Shown piece after piece: positions 18,264-26,922 of a stretch of DNA of 45,316 bases. The DNA is from Nonomuraea turkmeniaca (GTDB taxonomy: Bacteria; Actinomycetota; Actinomycetes; Streptosporangiales; Streptosporangiaceae). The stretch covers positions 1-45,316 of the forward strand of contig NZ_VCKY01000064.1 in NCBI RefSeq assembly GCF_005889735.1, read 5' to 3'. A model generated the notes under the pieces. That model had not been told where the DNA came from. It was given only the letters and a program-made list of their open reading frames with translations, and made no database searches. Both the position numbers and the translations under genes were made by a program. Positions within the stretch are counted from its first letter, which is position 1. Each line of letters starts with the position of its first letter.

Positions 18264-19313
18264 TCAGGTTGCCGGCGCGTCCTCGACGATCCACTGGATC
18301 CCATGCGGGATAAGAAAATCGAGGAAGGCGGTCGGGTGGTATGCCTGGGCGGGTGCGAGTACTCCCGGCTTGGCAGGTTTGGCGATGAGACGGCGGGCGC
18401 TTTCGACGGCGATCACCGCGGTAATGCCGTAGGTGTCGGGACCCTGGACGATGCCGCGGGCGCGGCGGCCGTCGGTACTGGTGGCGTCGAGCACGTAGGT
18501 GAAGTGCTGGGTGCGTCGGCTGTCCTCATCGGGTCCTTCAGGCAGGCTTTGGATGATCTCTGGCGTGAGCGGGGTGTTCAGCTGGGCGCCCAACGCCGCC
18601 TCGGTCAGCCCCTGGACATGCCGGACGCGGATATGACGGGGGATGGTCACTACCTCCGACACGGGGAAGGCCATCACCGGGGTCGCCTCCGACTGTCCGG
18701 GCAGCGTGATCGCGGTGTGGCGGGCGGGCATGCCGGGGCGCCAGTCGCCGTCGTGGTAGGTCATGCCTCCCGCCTTGATGGCGTCGGTCGTTTCGACCAG
18801 CGAACGCAGCGAGCCGCGTGACATGCCGCCGCCGACGACCACGTGGGTGGTGACAATCTCTTCGACCGATTCAAGGCGGTCGGCCAGGATGTGGGCCATG
18901 AGGTCGACCGGGACGCAGCCGTCGTTGGTGGCGGGTACGACGGTGACCCCGGCATTCTCCGCCTCCGTGGTGAAGGTGTCGAAGATCTTCTTGACGTAGA
19001 GCTGCTCGCCTGAGGTGTCGACGTAGTGGCAGCCGGCGGCGATCGCGGCGCGGACCACGGCCTCACCTGACGAGGTGAACGGTCCGGCGCAGTTGATGAC
19101 GCCGTCGCAGTCGTGGAACGCGCGCACAAGCGCCTCATGGTCGCTGGTGTCGGCCACGCGTCGTTCCGCGTCGGGAAGACCGACCGCCGAGGCGGCCTCC
19201 TCCAGACGCGCGAGATCACGTCCGGCCATGACCGTCTCGATGTCGCGTCGTGCCAGTTCGGTGAGCACCAGCTTTCCCTGGTATCCACTCGCGCCATAAA
19301 CGGCGATCTTCAT
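18264..19313 (-). CDS. Saccharopine-dehydrogenase-family NAD(P)-binding oxidoreductase
   Basis: The 349-residue protein starts with a Rossmann nucleotide-binding motif, IAVYGASGYQGKLVLTELAR. It continues with AGRDLARLEEAASAVGLPD, VINCAGPFTSSGEAVVRA and YVDTSGEQLYVKKIFDTF, the arrangement of the saccharopine dehydrogenase/trans-acting enoyl reductase superfamily. Saccharopine dehydrogenase itself works in lysine metabolism, but most bacterial homologues of this size are reductases of unknown substrate. The gene diverges from an AraC regulator (142 bp between starts), which is the likely regulator. RBS ggagatgac precedes the ATG. Confidence 0.85.
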   Translation of the reverse strand: MKIAVYGASGYQGKLVLTELARRDIETVMAGRDLARLEEAASAVGLPDAERRVADTSDHEALVRAFHDCDGVINCAGPFTSSGEAVVRAAIAAGCHYVDTSGEQLYVKKIFDTFTTEAENAGVTVVPATNDGCVPVDLMAHILADRLESVEEIVTTHVVVGGGMSRGSLRSLVETTDAIKAGGMTYHDGDWRPGMPARHTAITLPGQSEATPVMAFPVSEVVTIPRHIRVRHVQGLTEAALGAQLNTPLTPEIIQSLPEGPDEDSRRTQHFTYVLDATSTDGRRARGIVQGPDTYGITAVIAVESARRLIAKPAKPGVLAPAQAYHPTAFLDFLIPHGIQWIVEDAPAT

Positions 19314-19455
19314 GTCATCTCCTCACGATGGGAGCTGCGCGGTTGCTCAGCCCACAAGCACGTTAAGGCGCTGATGCAAGACGATTGAATGCGTGATGCG
19401 CTCTGGAGTTTGCGTCATCGTCTTCGCCGAGGCCGTCCTTGGTTACGCTGGCCGC

Positions 19456-20400
19456 GTGGATGTTCTGTCTGATGTGGTGAATGCGGCGCGTACCGGTCGA
19501 CCCCACTCGGGCCGGGTGATCAGGTCCGCTCCCTTCGCCCTGCGGTCTCCGGCGATGCCGTCTGCCGGGTTCCACATCGTTCTCCAGGGAACGTGCTGGC
19601 TTCTCCCAGCGCAGGGTGAGCCGATCGCGCTCGGGCCGGGCGACGTGGCGTTCCTGCCGCGCGGATCCGCACACGGTCTGGCCGACGACCCGTCCACCCC
19701 TGTAGGCGAGCCGCCCACAACGCTCACCGGAGTCCATGATGGCCGCGAGGACGAACCCTCAGCCGACCGGCCGCCGACGGTGGTCATGCTCTGCGGCGCC
19801 TACCTCCTGGACGGATCCGGGCCACATCCACTCCTGAACGACCTGCCCGAGGTCATCCACCTACCGACGCGGGTAGGGCGCCACAGCGAACTCCGCGCCG
19901 CGATCGAACTCCTCGGCGTGGAACTGGACAGCGACGCCCGCCCAGGTTCCGACACCATCCTGCTCACCCTGCTGGACCTTCTCCTGCTCTACATCCTGCG
20001 CGCGTGGTTCGAACAGCAGCGCGTCTCTGGCCACTCCGCCACCGGCTGGGCCGCAGCCCTGCACGACCCCGCCGTCGCCGCTGCCCTCCGCGCCATCCAC
20101 GAAGACCCCAGCCGGCAATGGACCGTCGAGGAGTTGGGCTCGCAGGCCCGCCTGTCCCGCGCCGCCTTCGCCCGGCGGTTCACCCATCTGGTCGGCCAGC
20201 CACCGCTCACCTACCTGACATGGTGGCGGATGACCACCGCCGCCCGGCTCCTGCGCACCTCCGACGCCCCCGTCAACACGATCGCCCAGCAGGTCGGCTA
20301 CAGCTCGCAGTACACCTTCACCCATGCTTTCAAGCGCCAGTACGGGGCACCGCCCGGCAGTTACCGGCACCACGCCGGCCGAAGCACAACACCCGCGTAG
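19456..20400 (+). CDS. AraC-family regulator with N-terminal cupin
   Basis: The 314-residue regulator has an N-terminal cupin-like ligand-binding region (FHIVLQGTCWLLPAQGEPIA, LGPGDVAFLPRGSAHGLAD) and a C-terminal double helix-turn-helix (WTVEELGSQARLSRAAFARR; ARLLRTSDAPVNTIAQQVGY followed by SSQYTFTHAFKRQYG). This is the cupin_6 AraC layout, common in actinomycetes. The GTG start giving MDVLSDVVNAARTGR was preferred over one 63 bases upstream because the family begins this way. It diverges from the saccharopine-dehydrogenase-like gene and probably controls it. Confidence 0.9.
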   Translation: MDVLSDVVNAARTGRPHSGRVIRSAPFALRSPAMPSAGFHIVLQGTCWLLPAQGEPIALGPGDVAFLPRGSAHGLADDPSTPVGEPPTTLTGVHDGREDEPSADRPPTVVMLCGAYLLDGSGPHPLLNDLPEVIHLPTRVGRHSELRAAIELLGVELDSDARPGSDTILLTLLDLLLLYILRAWFEQQRVSGHSATGWAAALHDPAVAAALRAIHEDPSRQWTVEELGSQARLSRAAFARRFTHLVGQPPLTYLTWWRMTTAARLLRTSDAPVNTIAQQVGYSSQYTFTHAFKRQYGAPPGSYRHHAGRSTTPA

Positions 20401-20716
20401 GGATCTTCAAGGTTTGGCGGCCTATGACATGCTGGTTGCTGAAGTTCTGCGCCCCACCTCGCCTCCCCACGGCCAGACCCGTGCAGGGCAGGCCTGTCGG
20501 GATCAGAACGATTTTCAACACACTGCGGACCACGACTTGCCGACCCAGGGGCGGCCACGCGCCCAGATCGCCGGTCCGTCGCGCTCCCAACGAAATCCGG
20601 TGGCAGGACGACCTGATCAAAGTCTTCGGCAAGGCGATCAGAGGCACTATCCCTTTCTCCCGTACTTGGTCTGCCCCCTATGCGATCCAGCAACGCGCCT
20701 TCACCGACCGCGCCGG
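20401..20716. other. 316-bp intergenic stretch, nothing recognisable
   Basis: Between the AraC gene and the convergent MFS gene I see no gene, RNA or strong hairpin. Short open frames exist on both strands but none shows a family motif or an adequate ribosome-binding site. Confidence 0.5.
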
Positions 20717-21850
20717 CTAACGACCGCGCAGCGCGGCCAGGGCGCACCCGACGCCCGCACTAGAGATGGCCGCACTCACCGCGATCGCCGCGCCCCATCC
20801 CATCGTCTCGACGGCCCCCGCATACAGCGGCGGCCCGAGCAGTGTGCCGAGGCTGCCCGCCTGCGTGAGGGCTGCGACCGCCACGGCGACGCGATCACCC
20901 GCCACCGCGGGAAGGGCCGCGAACAACGCGGAGACGGCCAGGCCGTTGAGCACGAGCACTGCCGCCGCGCACACGGCCACGACCGCCACCGGCATCGGCG
21001 TGAAGATCCCGGCGCTCAGCGGTGCCATGAGCAACGCCGCGGCGATCAGCCTGGCGGGTCGTGCGCCGCCCCGCAGGCCCGCGCCCGCGGCCAGGCTGCC
21101 GAGCACGCTGCCCGCCGACACCACGGCGGTCAGCAGGCTGGAGCTCGTATCGGACAGGCCCGACTCGGCCGTGAGATAGGCGGGAAGGATGGTCACCACG
21201 CTGACCCCGATCAACGCGATCAGCGCGAACCCGGCCGCCACGGCGGCCACCGCCCAGCCCGCACCGGCTCCGGATCCCTGATCGGCCCTCTCGCGCCGGC
21301 CGGTCCGGGTATCGCGGGGAAGCGTGGCGGCCAACCCCGCCACCACCAGGGTGATCCCCCCTACACCGACCGCCTGGCCACGCCATCCGGCCGTTCCCAC
21401 GAGCGCCGCCCCGGCGGTGGCCAACGTCAGCCCGGCCGGAATGCACAACCCCCACAACGCCAGCGCGCTCTGCCGCGCCCTGCCGGTCGGCAGCCGGGCC
21501 AGCAGGCTCGGCCCGGTGATCATCACCAGCGCATAGCCTGCGGCCTGAATCACCCGCACCGCGAACAACGCTGCAGCGCCGCCCGCGAACGCCGCTCCCA
21601 GCCCTGCCGATGCGAGCACCAGCAGAGCCGCCAGGAAGATCCCGCGCAGCCGCCGGCCCTCCAGCCAGATGCCCAACGGCAGACACGTGAGCCCGGCCAC
21701 CAGCGTGATCAGTGACGACAGCCAGCCCACAGCGCTGAGCGGCAGGGCGAACTCCTCGCCCACCGCCCCGAGAAACGGGATGAATTGCCCCAGCGCCATG
21801 CTGGCCACCACACCCGCCGCCAGCACGACGGCACCGACACGAGCGCTCAT
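20717..21850 (-). CDS. MFS transporter
   Basis: The 377-residue protein has about twelve hydrophobic segments (for example VGAVVLAAGVVASMALGQFI, ALLVLASAGLGAAFAGGAAA, VVAVCAAAVLVLNGLAVSAL) and an MFS-type loop between TM2 and TM3 (LPLGIWLEGRRLRG). A longer in-frame start exists 18 bases upstream, but GGGGAGG sits nine bases before the ATG used here. A short MFS fragment of another type lies divergently beyond the promoter. Nothing in the context indicates the substrate; a drug- or cyanate-type exporter is possible. Confidence 0.88.
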   Translation of the reverse strand: MSARVGAVVLAAGVVASMALGQFIPFLGAVGEEFALPLSAVGWLSSLITLVAGLTCLPLGIWLEGRRLRGIFLAALLVLASAGLGAAFAGGAAALFAVRVIQAAGYALVMITGPSLLARLPTGRARQSALALWGLCIPAGLTLATAGAALVGTAGWRGQAVGVGGITLVVAGLAATLPRDTRTGRRERADQGSGAGAGWAVAAVAAGFALIALIGVSVVTILPAYLTAESGLSDTSSSLLTAVVSAGSVLGSLAAGAGLRGGARPARLIAAALLMAPLSAGIFTPMPVAVVAVCAAAVLVLNGLAVSALFAALPAVAGDRVAVAVAALTQAGSLGTLLGPPLYAGAVETMGWGAAIAVSAAISSAGVGCALAALRGR

Positions 21851-22050
21851 CCGGGCGCACCTCCCCATGCATCAGGGAGACGCGACCGGACAACCCGGCC
21901 CGACCCTCAAACCCCGGATGGGCGACGCCTCAACGAGGATCCTCAAGCGGCGGACGGCCAGGCCGCCGCGATCATCCTACGTCCCAGATTTCCGAGGCGG
22001 ACACATCGGTTTGCATGCTCAGTAAACCGATGTGGCCGCATTGATCTGGA

Positions 22051-22159
22051 GTGGGTTGGCCGGTGGGAGCGATCCTGGCGCGGGTGTGCGCGGCGCAGTT
22101 CATGGTGGTGGTCGATGTGTCGGTGATCAACGTCGCGCTGCCGTCCATCCGAGACGCCG
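22051..22159 (+). pseudogene. N-terminal stub of a DHA2-type MFS transporter
   Basis: About 36 codons match the first transmembrane helix of drug-efflux MFS proteins: GAILARVCAAQFMVVVDVSV followed by INVALPSIRDA, whose D-x-x-I-x-N-x-A-L-P motif is diagnostic. Homology ends abruptly at base 22159, where it meets a broken gene on the opposite strand. The remainder of the transporter (over 400 residues) is gone. Confidence 0.75.
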
Positions 22160-22382
22160 GGTCGGTGACGTGGGCGACGTGCAGCAGAGTATCGCCGTCG
22201 TCGCCGGCCAGCACCGCGTACGAGCGCAGCCGCGCCCCTGGCCACGGCGGCGCCTGCCACGCCGCCGCAGTGGCCTGCGCTGCGGCCTCCTGCCGCTGCG
22301 GCGAGCCCACCCTCTACGTTCCGAACAACGCCATGCACTCGGGGTCCGGAGCCGCGACAACGTCGGGGCGTACCTCGATCAC
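22150..22382 (-). pseudogene. Antibiotic-biosynthesis-monooxygenase (ABM) family fragment
   Basis: On the minus strand the reading VIEVRPDVVAAPDPE is followed by an in-frame TAG (22314-22316), then by RVGSPQRQEAAAQATAAAWQ, LRSYAVLAGDDGDTLLHVAH and VTDPA. This matches the first half of an ABM-domain protein, a small ferredoxin-like fold found in quinol monooxygenases. The TAG stands where a Trp is likely (FGT-x-RVGSP). The C-terminal half is missing and the break coincides with the end of the MFS stub. Assignment rests on the pattern of short motifs, so it is moderately sure. Confidence 0.6.
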
Positions 22383-22484
22383 ACCTGACCTCCTTCGCAC
22401 CCGCCTGCGGGCCATCCCTCAGGCCCATCCTCAAATCTCGACCGCAGGAGAGATCAAGGCGGCAGACGAGCTCGGACACTCCGG

Positions 22485-22886
22485 TCAGGCAGGGCCGCCG
22501 GTCAGCTGGCCGGCGCGCCGCTGCAGGTCGGCGGCGAACTCCTCGGCCCTGCTCAGCTGAGTGCGCAGCGCCTCGCAGCGCTCGCGGGTGGCCTGCTCGA
22601 ACCGGCCCAGCCGCGCCAGCAACTGCTCGCGCTCGGCCGCCTCCAGGGCTGCCGCGCCGCTGTTGTCGAGCCGATCGGTGATGGACAGCAACTCGCCCAT
22701 CTCCTCCAGCGTGAAGCCCAGCGGCTTCATCCGGCGGATCACCATCAGCCGGGCCACATCGGCCTCGGTGTAGAGCCGGAAGCCGCCCTGGCTGCGGGCC
22801 GATGGCCGCACCAGGCCCACCTCGTCGTAGTGCCGGATGGTCCGCAACGACAGCTCGGTGCGCGCCGCCACCTGCCCGATGTGCAT
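22485..22886 (-). CDS. MerR-family transcriptional regulator
   Basis: The 133-residue protein begins MHIGQVAARTELSLRTIRHY, the MerR winged helix, continues with DEVGLVRPSARSQGGFRLYT and MKPLGFTLEEMGELLSITDR, and ends in a coiled-coil dimerisation helix (about residues 75-120). There are no clustered cysteines, so it is not a metal sensor of the MerR/ZntR kind. The frame is open another 105 bases upstream, but the MHIGQ start is the family norm. It is divergent from the SulP transporter, and a near-perfect 24-bp palindrome lies between them. Confidence 0.9.
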   Translation of the reverse strand: MHIGQVAARTELSLRTIRHYDEVGLVRPSARSQGGFRLYTEADVARLMVIRRMKPLGFTLEEMGELLSITDRLDNSGAAALEAAEREQLLARLGRFEQATRERCEALRTQLSRAEEFAADLQRRAGQLTGGPA

Positions 22887-23034
22887 GTGATCCCCGCTGT
22901 GATCTCTGCCACTGCTCGCCGGATCCGGGACTTCGCCCTGGGTGGCGGAAAGCGCCGATCCGTCCATGTTTCGCACGACCTCACTGCTCAACTGGTGGCG
23001 GCGGTGCGGGCGGCCATACCCGACCCCGCCAAAT

Positions 23035-23058
23035 CTCTACCCTAACGTTACGGTAGAG
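23035..23058. promoter_or_regulatory. Candidate MerR-family operator palindrome
   Basis: The 24-bp element runs ctctaccctaac then gttacggtagag and is a palindrome apart from one mismatched pair. Length, symmetry and central position between divergent MerR and SulP genes fit a MerR-type operator placed inside a promoter spacer; tagagt at its right edge resembles a TAnnnT -10 box for rightward transcription. Confidence 0.6.
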
Positions 23059-23194
23059 TTGCCGATGGCCGGACCGCATTGGGGTGTCCCGGCACAGACC
23101 GGACATCCCGCCACTCTGGCACATCCGGCCCACGACACGTACCGGCGCCGGCCGAGCGCCAATCCCACGCGAGGTAAGGAACATCGACGCGCGC

Positions 23195-23230
23195 ATGCCT
23201 TTGATCACCACCGCCTGCTGCCCGCCGTGA
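23195..23230 (+). CDS. Putative cysteine-rich leader peptide upstream of SulP gene
   Basis: An ATG opens an 11-codon frame encoding MPLITTACCPP, ending with TGA; ggtaagga lies about 14 bases upstream as a weak ribosome site. Two adjacent Cys codons just before the stop, followed by a small G+C hairpin (gcggc/gccgc, near 23233-23245) and then 170 bases of leader before a sulfate-transporter-family gene, resemble cysteine-responsive attenuator peptides described in mycobacteria. Nothing else supports translation, and the peptide is too short for statistical confidence. Confidence 0.4.
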   Translation: MPLITTACCPP

Positions 23231-23416
23231 CCTGCCCGCGGCAGCGCCGCTGACATCATCGTCCGGCTGGCCGCCTTCTTCGATTCCGGGCCCCGCCCGC
23301 GAGCGTGCCCCTGCGGCCGCTGCCCGGCTGCCTCCCTTCCGTGCTGCCTCCTGCCCTGGCCGTGGCACGCTGCCCGCTGCCCCATCGAGGGCTGTTCCAT
23401 CCGTGAAGGACGCCTG

Positions 23417-24934
23417 TTGCCTCGCTCATCTGTGCCCGCCCGTCCGTCAACGACCCTGGCCGCCCGCCTGCGACCCGGCCGCCCCGGCTGGATGAAGCCC
23501 TCGGTGGCCCGCACCGAGATCCTGTCCGGCCTGGTCGTCGCGCTCGCCCTGATCCCCGAGGCGATCTCGTTCTCCATCATCGCCGGAGTCGATCCCAGCG
23601 TCGGGCTGTTCGCCTCCTTCACCATGGCCGTGGTCATCGCCATCGCCGGCGGCCGGCCCGCCATGATCTCCGCCGCCACCGGTGCCATCGCCCTGGTCGT
23701 CGCCCCGCTGGCGCGTGAGCACGGCCTGGGCTACCTGATCGCCACCGTCATCCTGGGCGGCCTCATCCAGATCGTGCTCGGCGCGCTCGGCGTGGCCAAG
23801 CTGATGCGGTTCGTACCGCGCAGCGTCATGGTGGGCTTCGTCAACGCCCTGGCCATCCTGATCTTCATGGCGCAGGTGCCAGAGCTCATCGACGTGCCCT
23901 GGATCGTCTACCCGCTGGTCGGCGGCGCGCTCGCGCTGATGGTGTTCCTGCCCCGGCTGACCAAGGCGATCCCGGCGCCGCTGATCTCCATCGCCGCGCT
24001 CACCGCGCTGACCATCGGCGCCCACCTGGCCGTGCCCACCGTCGGCGACCGCGGCACCCTGCCGTCCTCGCTGCCCATCCCCGGCCTGCCGGACGTGCCC
24101 TTCACCCTGGACACGCTGACCCTCATCGCGCCGTACGCGATCGGCTTCGCCCTGGTCGGCCTGATGGAGTCGCTGATGACCGCCAAGCTGGTGGACGACA
24201 TCACCGACACCCGCTCCTCCAAGACCCGCGAGTCCATCGGCCAGGGCATCGCCAACATCGTCACCGGCTTCTTCGGCGGCATGGGCGGCTGCGCCATGAT
24301 CGGCCAGACCATGATCAACGTCAAGAACGGCGCCCGCACCCGCCTGTCCACCTTCACCGCCGGCGTGCTGCTCATGGTCTTGTGCATCGTCTTCGGCCCG
24401 CTGGTCTCCCAGATCCCGATGGCCGCCCTGGTCGCCGTCATGATCCTGGTCTCCTTCGGCACCTTCGACTGGCACTCCATCGCCCCGGGCACGCTTCGAC
24501 GCATGCCCGCCGGCGAGATCACGGTCATGGTCGTCACCGTCGCCGTCGTCGTGGCCACCCACAATTTGGCCTTCGGCGTCGTCGTCGGCTCCCTGACCGG
24601 CCTGGTCATCTTCGCCCGCCGCGTTGCCCACCTGGCCAACGTCACCGCCTGCCTCGACCCCGACGGCCACCAGGTCGTCTACGCCGTCACCGGTGAGCTG
24701 TTCTTCGCCTCCAGCAACGACCTGGTCTCCCAGTTCGACTACGCCACCGACCCCGACGACGTGGTCATCGACCTGACCGACGCCCACATCTGGGACGCCT
24801 CCTCCGTGGCCGCCCTGGACGCCGTCGAGGCCAAGTACGCCGCCCGCGGCAAGACTGTACGGATCATCGGTCTGAACCAGCCCAGCGCGCGCATGCACGG
24901 CGCCTTGTCCGGGGAGCTGTCCGGCAGCCACTGA
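23417..24934 (+). CDS. SulP/SLC26-family inorganic anion transporter with STAS domain
   Basis: The 505-residue membrane protein has the SulP signature near its N-terminus (LSGLVVALALIPEAISFSII) and GLFASFTMAVVIAIAGGRPA, about ten to fourteen TM helices, and the conserved GFFGGMGGCAMIGQTMINVK region. A C-terminal STAS domain covers about residues 415-500 (VVYAVTGELFFASSNDLVSQ; DLTDAHIWDASSVAALDAVE). Transported ions in the family are sulfate, bicarbonate or other anions. The start is TTG after gaaggacgcc; the arginine/proline-rich N-terminus suits a cytoplasmic tail. It is divergent from a MerR regulator and preceded by a long leader with a possible Cys-Cys peptide, which hints at sulfate rather than bicarbonate. 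No carbonic anhydrase gene is nearby. Confidence 0.9.
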   Translation: MPRSSVPARPSTTLAARLRPGRPGWMKPSVARTEILSGLVVALALIPEAISFSIIAGVDPSVGLFASFTMAVVIAIAGGRPAMISAATGAIALVVAPLAREHGLGYLIATVILGGLIQIVLGALGVAKLMRFVPRSVMVGFVNALAILIFMAQVPELIDVPWIVYPLVGGALALMVFLPRLTKAIPAPLISIAALTALTIGAHLAVPTVGDRGTLPSSLPIPGLPDVPFTLDTLTLIAPYAIGFALVGLMESLMTAKLVDDITDTRSSKTRESIGQGIANIVTGFFGGMGGCAMIGQTMINVKNGARTRLSTFTAGVLLMVLCIVFGPLVSQIPMAALVAVMILVSFGTFDWHSIAPGTLRRMPAGEITVMVVTVAVVVATHNLAFGVVVGSLTGLVIFARRVAHLANVTACLDPDGHQVVYAVTGELFFASSNDLVSQFDYATDPDDVVIDLTDAHIWDASSVAALDAVEAKYAARGKTVRIIGLNQPSARMHGALSGELSGSH

Positions 24935-25025
24935 CCTGGCTGACCTGGCGTCCGCCTGCCAACTCCAGATTGGGCCCCAGCGCGGACCTGACGTCTGAGG
25001 TAGTTCGTAAAGCGATGGTCACCGA

Positions 25026-26852
25026 GTGGGTGCCGACTCTATGTGCGAACATCGGGCGATGCTGACCGAAGAGATGGTGGTTGACGCGCGGATGCCCGTT
25101 GGTCCGGTGGTTTCGCCGGATGGGCGGTGGGTGGCATATGGCGTGATGCCAGGCAAGACGGTCTGGGTGGCGGGGGTGGACGGGAATGCGCCATCGAGGA
25201 AGCTGGGGGAAGGGATCGACCCCAAGTGGTCAGCTGACTCGCAGTATGTCTACTTCCGGACGGAAGCGCAGCTGCATCGGGAGCGGGCTGAAGGGGGCGA
25301 CCGTAGCTCGTGGAAGGGCGAGGTGAGCACCTACCTACCGCTCGCCGACTCCAACACTGTGGTCGTGCTCTCGCCGGACCTTGGCGAGAGCGATCCGTGG
25401 GTGTGGAGCGAGGCTGGGAACCATGGCCGGCTGCGGCTGCTCGACCTGCGGAGCGGTGCGGTCAAGACCCCAGAGGTCTTTCAGGGGCGGCATGTGGTCG
25501 AAGTGGCCGAGCGGCCCGGGGGCGGGATGCTCGCCGTACTCACGCAGGAGTCGGCCGATCCCGATCCCGGCGAGCTGACGCCACGCCTGCACCTGTTCGA
25601 CCCGGCCACCGGCGAGGTGCGGGAACTGGGCGCGGCGGCCGTGTCGGCGGGCTCGCTCACCTGGTGGGAGGGAGAGGACGGGTGGCATGTGGCATACGTC
25701 GCGACGACACCGCCCGGCATCGCCGGCGGGAACGCTGTGCTGGATGTCGCGCTGACGGAGGGGAAGCACCGTAATCTCACCGAAGGTCTACCGGTCTGCC
25801 CGCTCAACCTGACCGCTGGTGGGTTGGCTCTGGTCGCGAACGGGCTGGACTCCGCGATCCATCGCCTTGACCCGGCCACGCGAAGGCTCGTCGAGGTTCT
25901 GCCCCTGCGGGGCCTGGCGTTGTGGCTGACGGCCAGCGCGGATGGCGCGACGGTCGCGGTGGCCAGGAGCGAGGCGCACGAGGCACGATCGGTCTTCGCG
26001 GGTCCTGTCCAAGGTCCGTTGGTACGGCGCAGTGACACCGCACCCGAGCTGCGGGACATCGAGTGGGGTGCCCAAGAACGCCTTTCCTATCGCGCGAAAG
26101 ACGGGTTGGACCTGGATGGCCTACTCGTCCTGCCGCCCGGCAAGTCCCGCGAGGACGGCCCGTTCTCCTTGGTCACGATCGTGCACGGCGGGCCTTATGG
26201 ACGCTGGGCCGACCAGTTGCTCCTGCATCACTACGAGCCCGCGCAGTGGTTGGCCGCCGAGGGTCACGCCGTCTTCCTGCCCAATCCCCGGGGTGGCCAG
26301 GGTCACGGGCACGCCTTCGCCACGAACGGCATTCTCGGCAGGGAGGAGTGGCATGACCTGCTCACCGGCATCGACCTGCTGATCGAGCAGGGGGTGGCTG
26401 ACCCGGACAGGTTGGGCATCGGCGGCTACAGTCACGGCGGATACATGGCCGCTTGGGCAGTTGGTCAGACCGACCGCTTTAAAGTGGCGCTGGTGGGTGC
26501 GGGGATCAGTGACTGGGGCATGCTCGCCGCGACCGGCGAACTCGGCGCGTTCGAGGCGGCGCATGGTGGCAGCACCGGCTGGGAGGGGGTGGGCCCGCAC
26601 CCACATGACGAGCGGAGCCCCATCTCCTACGCCACCAAGATCCGAACCCCGGTCCTGATCGTTCATGGTGCACAGGACACCAACGTCCCGCTCAGCCAGG
26701 CGGAGTTCCTTCACCGGGCCCTGCGCAGGTTCGACGTGGAACACGAGTTCGTCGTCTACCCGCGTGAGGGCCACAACATCGCTGAGCGAATCCACCGTAT
26801 CGATCTGCTACACCGTACCAAAACGTGGTTCAGCCGCCTGAACGCGTCTTAA
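25026..26852 (+). CDS. S9-family (prolyl oligopeptidase-like) serine peptidase
   Basis: The roughly 608-residue protein has an N-terminal beta-propeller region (repeats such as PVVSPDGRWVAYGV, DPKWSADSQYVYFR, RLHLFDPATGEVREL) and a C-terminal alpha/beta hydrolase domain. The catalytic Ser469 lies in GIGGYSHGGYMAAW, Asp551 in VHGAQDTNVPLS and His583 in YPREGHNIAE. Family members cleave short peptides, often after proline, or act as acylaminoacyl peptidases. No signal peptide is seen, so it should be cytoplasmic. The exact start is uncertain: the GTG used gives MGADSMCEHRA, and two ATGs lie 15 and 33 bases downstream, none with a strong ribosome site. It appears to be a single-gene unit. Confidence 0.9.
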   Translation: MGADSMCEHRAMLTEEMVVDARMPVGPVVSPDGRWVAYGVMPGKTVWVAGVDGNAPSRKLGEGIDPKWSADSQYVYFRTEAQLHRERAEGGDRSSWKGEVSTYLPLADSNTVVVLSPDLGESDPWVWSEAGNHGRLRLLDLRSGAVKTPEVFQGRHVVEVAERPGGGMLAVLTQESADPDPGELTPRLHLFDPATGEVRELGAAAVSAGSLTWWEGEDGWHVAYVATTPPGIAGGNAVLDVALTEGKHRNLTEGLPVCPLNLTAGGLALVANGLDSAIHRLDPATRRLVEVLPLRGLALWLTASADGATVAVARSEAHEARSVFAGPVQGPLVRRSDTAPELRDIEWGAQERLSYRAKDGLDLDGLLVLPPGKSREDGPFSLVTIVHGGPYGRWADQLLLHHYEPAQWLAAEGHAVFLPNPRGGQGHGHAFATNGILGREEWHDLLTGIDLLIEQGVADPDRLGIGGYSHGGYMAAWAVGQTDRFKVALVGAGISDWGMLAATGELGAFEAAHGGSTGWEGVGPHPHDERSPISYATKIRTPVLIVHGAQDTNVPLSQAEFLHRALRRFDVEHEFVVYPREGHNIAERIHRIDLLHRTKTWFSRLNAS

Positions 26853-26922
26853 TCAGTCCGGTCGATCTCGCGAGAGACCACCGTTTTCCAGCCCACGAAA
26901 GTACTTGCTCGGGGCTCTGGGG

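Noticed and set aside
23447..24931. 494-codon open frame antisense to the SulP gene
   Set aside because: Its product is almost entirely Gly, Asp, Gln and Arg repeats, the usual shadow of a high-GC membrane-protein gene, and the sense strand has clear SulP and STAS motifs.
22485..24934. Bicarbonate-uptake (BicA-like) operon
   Set aside because: No carbonic anhydrase gene lies nearby; the Cys-Cys leader favours a sulfur link, though the ion remains undetermined.
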